Source of the DNA: Sphingobacteriales bacterium
GTDB taxonomy: Bacteria > Bacteroidota > Bacteroidia > Chitinophagales > UBA2359
Direction of reading: 5' to 3'
Length of the DNA: 64,000 bases
NCBI GenBank assembly: GCA_016711285.1
Contig: JADJTG010000013.1
Coordinates: 226,001 to 290,000, forward strand
Both the position numbers and the translations under genes were made by a program. Position 1 is the first letter of the stretch. Every line of letters starts with the position of its first letter. The notes beneath the pieces were generated by a model. That model saw nothing but the letters and a program-made list of their open reading frames with translations. It was not told the origin of the DNA and ran no database searches. Below, in pieces: positions 61,551 through 64,000 of the stretch.

Positions 61551-62538
61551 ATGAAAACAAAACAAATTTTATTGCACCCTCGCTGGCTGCTGCTGTTTTT
61601 ACTATTTGCCTATCTATTTGTGGCACCGCCGCCCGAAGCCCGCGCTCAAAACACTGAGTTTGCGCCCATTGGGGCGAAGTGGTGGTATGCTCAACGTTCG
61701 CCTGTGGGACCTCCTGACTATTGGACTGTTACTATGGAATGTATAGGCAATACTCTGATTGAAAATACAACCTGCAAAATTTTAGAATTGCGCTCCCTTT
61801 CTTTTGTTGATACTTTATATATACACGAACAAAATGGCTTGGTGAAACTATATGACGGGCAAGATTTTTTTACTTTATATGATTTTAATGCGGAAATCGG
61901 CGATACATGGAACACAAAAATAATAAGTGATTTATACTCCTCAAATTATTATGATGTAACCGCCATTGTTGATTCTATTAATTACCAAACTATAGAGGGT
62001 GTTATTACTAAAAATCAGTATATACATTTTATAATTAGTGATAGTGTAGAACAACAACTTGCTGATGAAACTGGTATTTGGATGATTGAAAACACAAAAA
62101 TCAATAGTTTGTATGGTGCGACTCCTTTTTTTATTTATAATTTTCTTATTTTGGATGATGGTGGGGAAGGAGTTTTACATTGCTATCAAGATGATGCAAT
62201 TGCAATTACTTTGGTAATAGACCCTTACTACGCCAATGGCAGCGACGATTGCGATTATTCATTGATGTATGGAGTAGATGACGACAGAGCAGATACGTCC
62301 TGTTGAAATAGCTGTATTTCCTGAAAAACTAATCTTTACAATCCCCGATTTTTCGGTATATGATACTGCGGAATGTATGTTGCTGTCGTGTAATGGTCAA
62401 ACATTGGCACAATTTCCTGTTCGTGAGCCTTCTACCGAAATATCTACGGCACATTTAGCCGCTGGAGTGTATATTGTTTTATTAAGAGATACAACAAATA
62501 ACCAAATTTTTTACACCACTAAATTTTATAAATTATGA
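61551..62538 (+). pseudogene. Secreted T9SS cargo, 'QNAEFAP' paralog family (member 8), frameshifted before the sorting tail
   Basis: The first frame (251 codons) has a signal peptide (MKTKQILLHPRWLLLFLLFAY), PPEARAQNTEFAPIGAKW and the usual core (TTCKILEL, FNAEIGDTWN, VDSINYQTIEGVITKNQY, LHCYQDDAI), but stops at 62304. The tail continues in the +1 frame from about 62280: VEIAVFPEKLIF, CMLLSCNGQTLAQF, ISTAHLAAGVYIVLLRDTTN and FYKL. No homopolymer is at the junction. As it stands the product would lose the T9SS tail. Confidence 0.8.
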
Positions 62539-62558
62539 GCCTTCTGCTACTCTCTCCT

Positions 62559-62640
62559 ACTTTTGAACTCGGTTAGCTTGGTTCTGCTTAACTTTGTCAA
62601 AGTTCTGATAAAAATTTCCCGCCTTCGGAAAGGAAGGATT
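62559..62640. repeat. Fragment of the complex dispersed repeat
   Basis: One unit of the 21-bp repeat (minus strand CTAACCGAGTTCAAAAGT) is followed by AACTTTGTCAAAGTT and by TTCCCGCCTTCGGAAAGGAA. It lies 20 bp after the 3' end of the paralog, the same position that elements A and B take at their loci. Confidence 0.6.
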
Positions 62641-62680
62641 GAGGAAGGTAGTGAAAATTCTCAGCAAGAGTTGAGGGAGC

Positions 62681-63625
62681 TTACTTCAACATCTTCACCG
62701 TCATGGGTATATCTTTAAAAGGGCGGCTCTGTGGATTGCTGCCTACCATTGCAATGCGGTCAATTACATCAAGTCCTTCTATTACTTCGCCAAATACAGT
62801 ATAGTCGCCGTCTAAAAATGGCGCACCGCCCAAAGTAGTATAGATATCCACACTGCTTTTAGCCAATTTGCGTTTAGTTACTTTTTCCACTTGCGCCAAC
62901 TCTACTGGCGAAAACTTTTGCCCCTGTACCAAATAAAATTGAGAGCCGTTCGATTCCTTTTTCGGATTTACGGCATCGCCCATACGCGCCGCCGCCAAAG
63001 CACCGCGCTTATGAATGAGGTCGGGAACGAACTCGGCGGGAATGTTGTAGCCCGGTCCGCCGTTGCCCAATTTTTGGTTGGGAGTGGCAAGTTTGGAGTC
63101 GGGGTCGCCGCCCTGAATCATAAAATTCATCATCACCCGATGAAACAGCGTTCCGTCATAAAAACCCTCTTTCGTCAATTTTATGAAATTGTCGCGGTGG
63201 CGCGGTGTTTGATTGTAGAGTTTTACCTTCATATCGCCCAGTTCAGTGCTGATAAGTGCCACATGCACCGGCTCTATATGCAGCAGCACCGTAGCCGTGT
63301 CGCATTGTTTGTGGTTGTCGCATACCATATATTCAAAGGTTTCATCGCCACTGAAATTGCGCTCAGGCAAAAAACTAAGCGTACCTTTTTTGATCGTCAC
63401 TTTGCCCCGCAGCAAAGCGATATTTTTTAAAATCTTTACACTGTTGCTGTCTATGGCTTGTTCGGGGTCTTTGTCGTTTGCCAGCAAATCCAACACTATT
63501 TCCGTGCCTTCATCGGCGGTGGCTTTGTCGGCGGTGGCGGTAGGCTTCAAATTATCTTCGGTTTTGCAAGAAAATGAAAAAATTATCAACAATGTAATGC
63601 CGAAAAAAGAAAAAATATTTTTCAT
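62681..63625 (-). CDS. Peptidyl-prolyl isomerase lipoprotein with Ig-like domain
   Basis: 314 residues. The signal peptide ends in the lipobox FSFSC (Cys20). A cadherin/Ig-like domain follows (about 30-115: ANDKDPEQAIDSNSVKIL...GTLSFLPERNFSGDETFEYMVCD), then a cyclophilin domain from about 128 with RHRDNFIKLTKEGFYDGTLFHRVMMNFMIQGGDP, GNGGPGYNIPAEF, NGSQFYLV and FGEVIEGLDVIDRI. The catalytic Arg and Gln (FHRV, MIQGGD) are present. It catalyses proline isomerisation in the periplasm or on the surface. An insert of about 25 residues lies after the QFYLVQG region. Confidence 0.92.
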   Translation of the reverse strand: MKNIFSFFGITLLIIFSFSCKTEDNLKPTATADKATADEGTEIVLDLLANDKDPEQAIDSNSVKILKNIALLRGKVTIKKGTLSFLPERNFSGDETFEYMVCDNHKQCDTATVLLHIEPVHVALISTELGDMKVKLYNQTPRHRDNFIKLTKEGFYDGTLFHRVMMNFMIQGGDPDSKLATPNQKLGNGGPGYNIPAEFVPDLIHKRGALAAARMGDAVNPKKESNGSQFYLVQGQKFSPVELAQVEKVTKRKLAKSSVDIYTTLGGAPFLDGDYTVFGEVIEGLDVIDRIAMVGSNPQSRPFKDIPMTVKMLK

Positions 63626-63654
63626 TCGTATTTTTAAAAAAATATAAAAACAGT

Positions 63655-64000
63655 TTAAATGTTATTAATGTATTCAAGAACTAATTGTTTCAGAAGCGTT
63701 TCCTGTTCTTTTAATCCTGCGGGTGCTGTTTTTTGCGAATTGGAGCTATAATGTGGCCAGCCCTCCTCATCATAATGCGAAAAATCATAATATCCCTCTT
63801 TGCTCATCAATTTGCAAACTGCAATGTGCATTAAATCTTGCTTCTCTTCTTTCGTAAAAGCCCGCTGAAGTTGTCCCAACTCCTGCACTCCGATTAAAAA
63901 AAGCACCGCTTCCATAGTCGGTTTGCGCTTAAAATGCCCTTTGAGGCGGTATAATAAACGCTGCCACTCTACTTCTAAATTTCTTTTATCTTCTTCATTC
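63655..64000 (-). CDS. Hypothetical protein, 5' end outside the window
   Basis: The reading frame is open to the window edge (upstream residues begin NEEDKRNLEVEWQRLLYRLKGHFKRKPTMEAV), so the true start lies beyond 64000; a Met at 63915 is inside the protein. The visible 114 residues are polar and helical, with KEEKQDLMHIAVCKLMSKEGYY and a Trp-His segment (DEEGWPHY). Not recognised. It is 29 bp upstream of the isomerase gene and could be its transcript partner. Confidence 0.75.
   Translation of the reverse strand, partial: NEEDKRNLEVEWQRLLYRLKGHFKRKPTMEAVLFLIGVQELGQLQRAFTKEEKQDLMHIAVCKLMSKEGYYDFSHYDEEGWPHYSSNSQKTAPAGLKEQETLLKQLVLEYINNI

Noticed and set aside
1..64000. tRNA, rRNA and complete prophage or T9SS core genes
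   Set aside because: Looked for on both strands; nothing convincing was found beyond the cargo proteins and the PorE-like protein.

Overview
The window is chromosomal DNA of a member of the Bacteroidota, probably a free-living aerobe or facultative aerobe outside the Bacteroidales (it carries kynureninase, a 2-oxoglutarate dehydrogenase E2 and a beta-oxidation fusion protein). Evidence for the phylum: type IX secretion (T9SS) tails of type A and type B on several secreted proteins, a PorE-like TPR/beta-propeller/OmpA protein, a TonB-dependent receptor with a carboxypeptidase-like N-terminal domain, promoters of the TTTG / TAnnTTTG kind and few visible Shine-Dalgarno sites. No tRNA, rRNA or CRISPR array was seen.

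Left end (1-16.8 kb). Three leftward genes (a frameshifted O-antigen ligase, a GNAT acetyltransferase, an ABC-F ATPase) meet an AT-rich gap at 4.0-4.6 kb holding a cluster of DnaA-box-like 9-mers and an A+T-rich block. Then come nadD, two perfect 16-bp parS palindromes and mnmG (gidA). Rightward of that, nine genes in a row run on the plus strand. This looks like the replication origin and centromere region.

Plasticity region I (16.8-20.4 kb). A degraded IS256-type transposase is followed by a complex repeat element (twelve 21-bp tandem repeats, poly-G tracts and a 16-bp-arm hairpin) and by two leftward genes of a secreted T9SS paralog family.

Middle (20.4-39.2 kb). A TPP riboswitch with a terminator precedes a TonB-dependent receptor, so this is probably a thiamin uptake gene. 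Then come dxs, a grpE-dnaJ-murB cluster, a secreted phospholipase-D-like protein, an acyltransferase, an SCP2 protein, the PorE-like protein, kynU and an ABC ATPase.

Plasticity region II (39.4-44.5 kb). Four intact rightward members of the same paralog family and one member cut off after its leader are followed by an inverted copy of the complex repeat element. Regions I and II are mirror images flanking about 19 kb. A further, frameshifted member lies at 61.5 kb.

Right end (44.6-64 kb). Mostly housekeeping genes: hflX, lspA, a type B T9SS cargo, a DUF4340 protein, a phosphatase/nuclease-family protein, a thioredoxin-like protein, fabH, ggt, a 3-hydroxyacyl-CoA dehydrogenase/enoyl-CoA hydratase fusion, a deleted DoxX gene, sucB, rsmE, hisS, a cyclophilin lipoprotein and a gene fragment at the edge.

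The most unusual feature is the paralog family. All eight copies share an almost unchanged 54-bp block (18 codons across the signal-peptide cleavage site), while the signal peptide before it and the mature protein after it vary. Together with the inverted, repeat-flanked arrangement this suggests recombinational reassortment of surface proteins; that is an inference from sequence pattern only.
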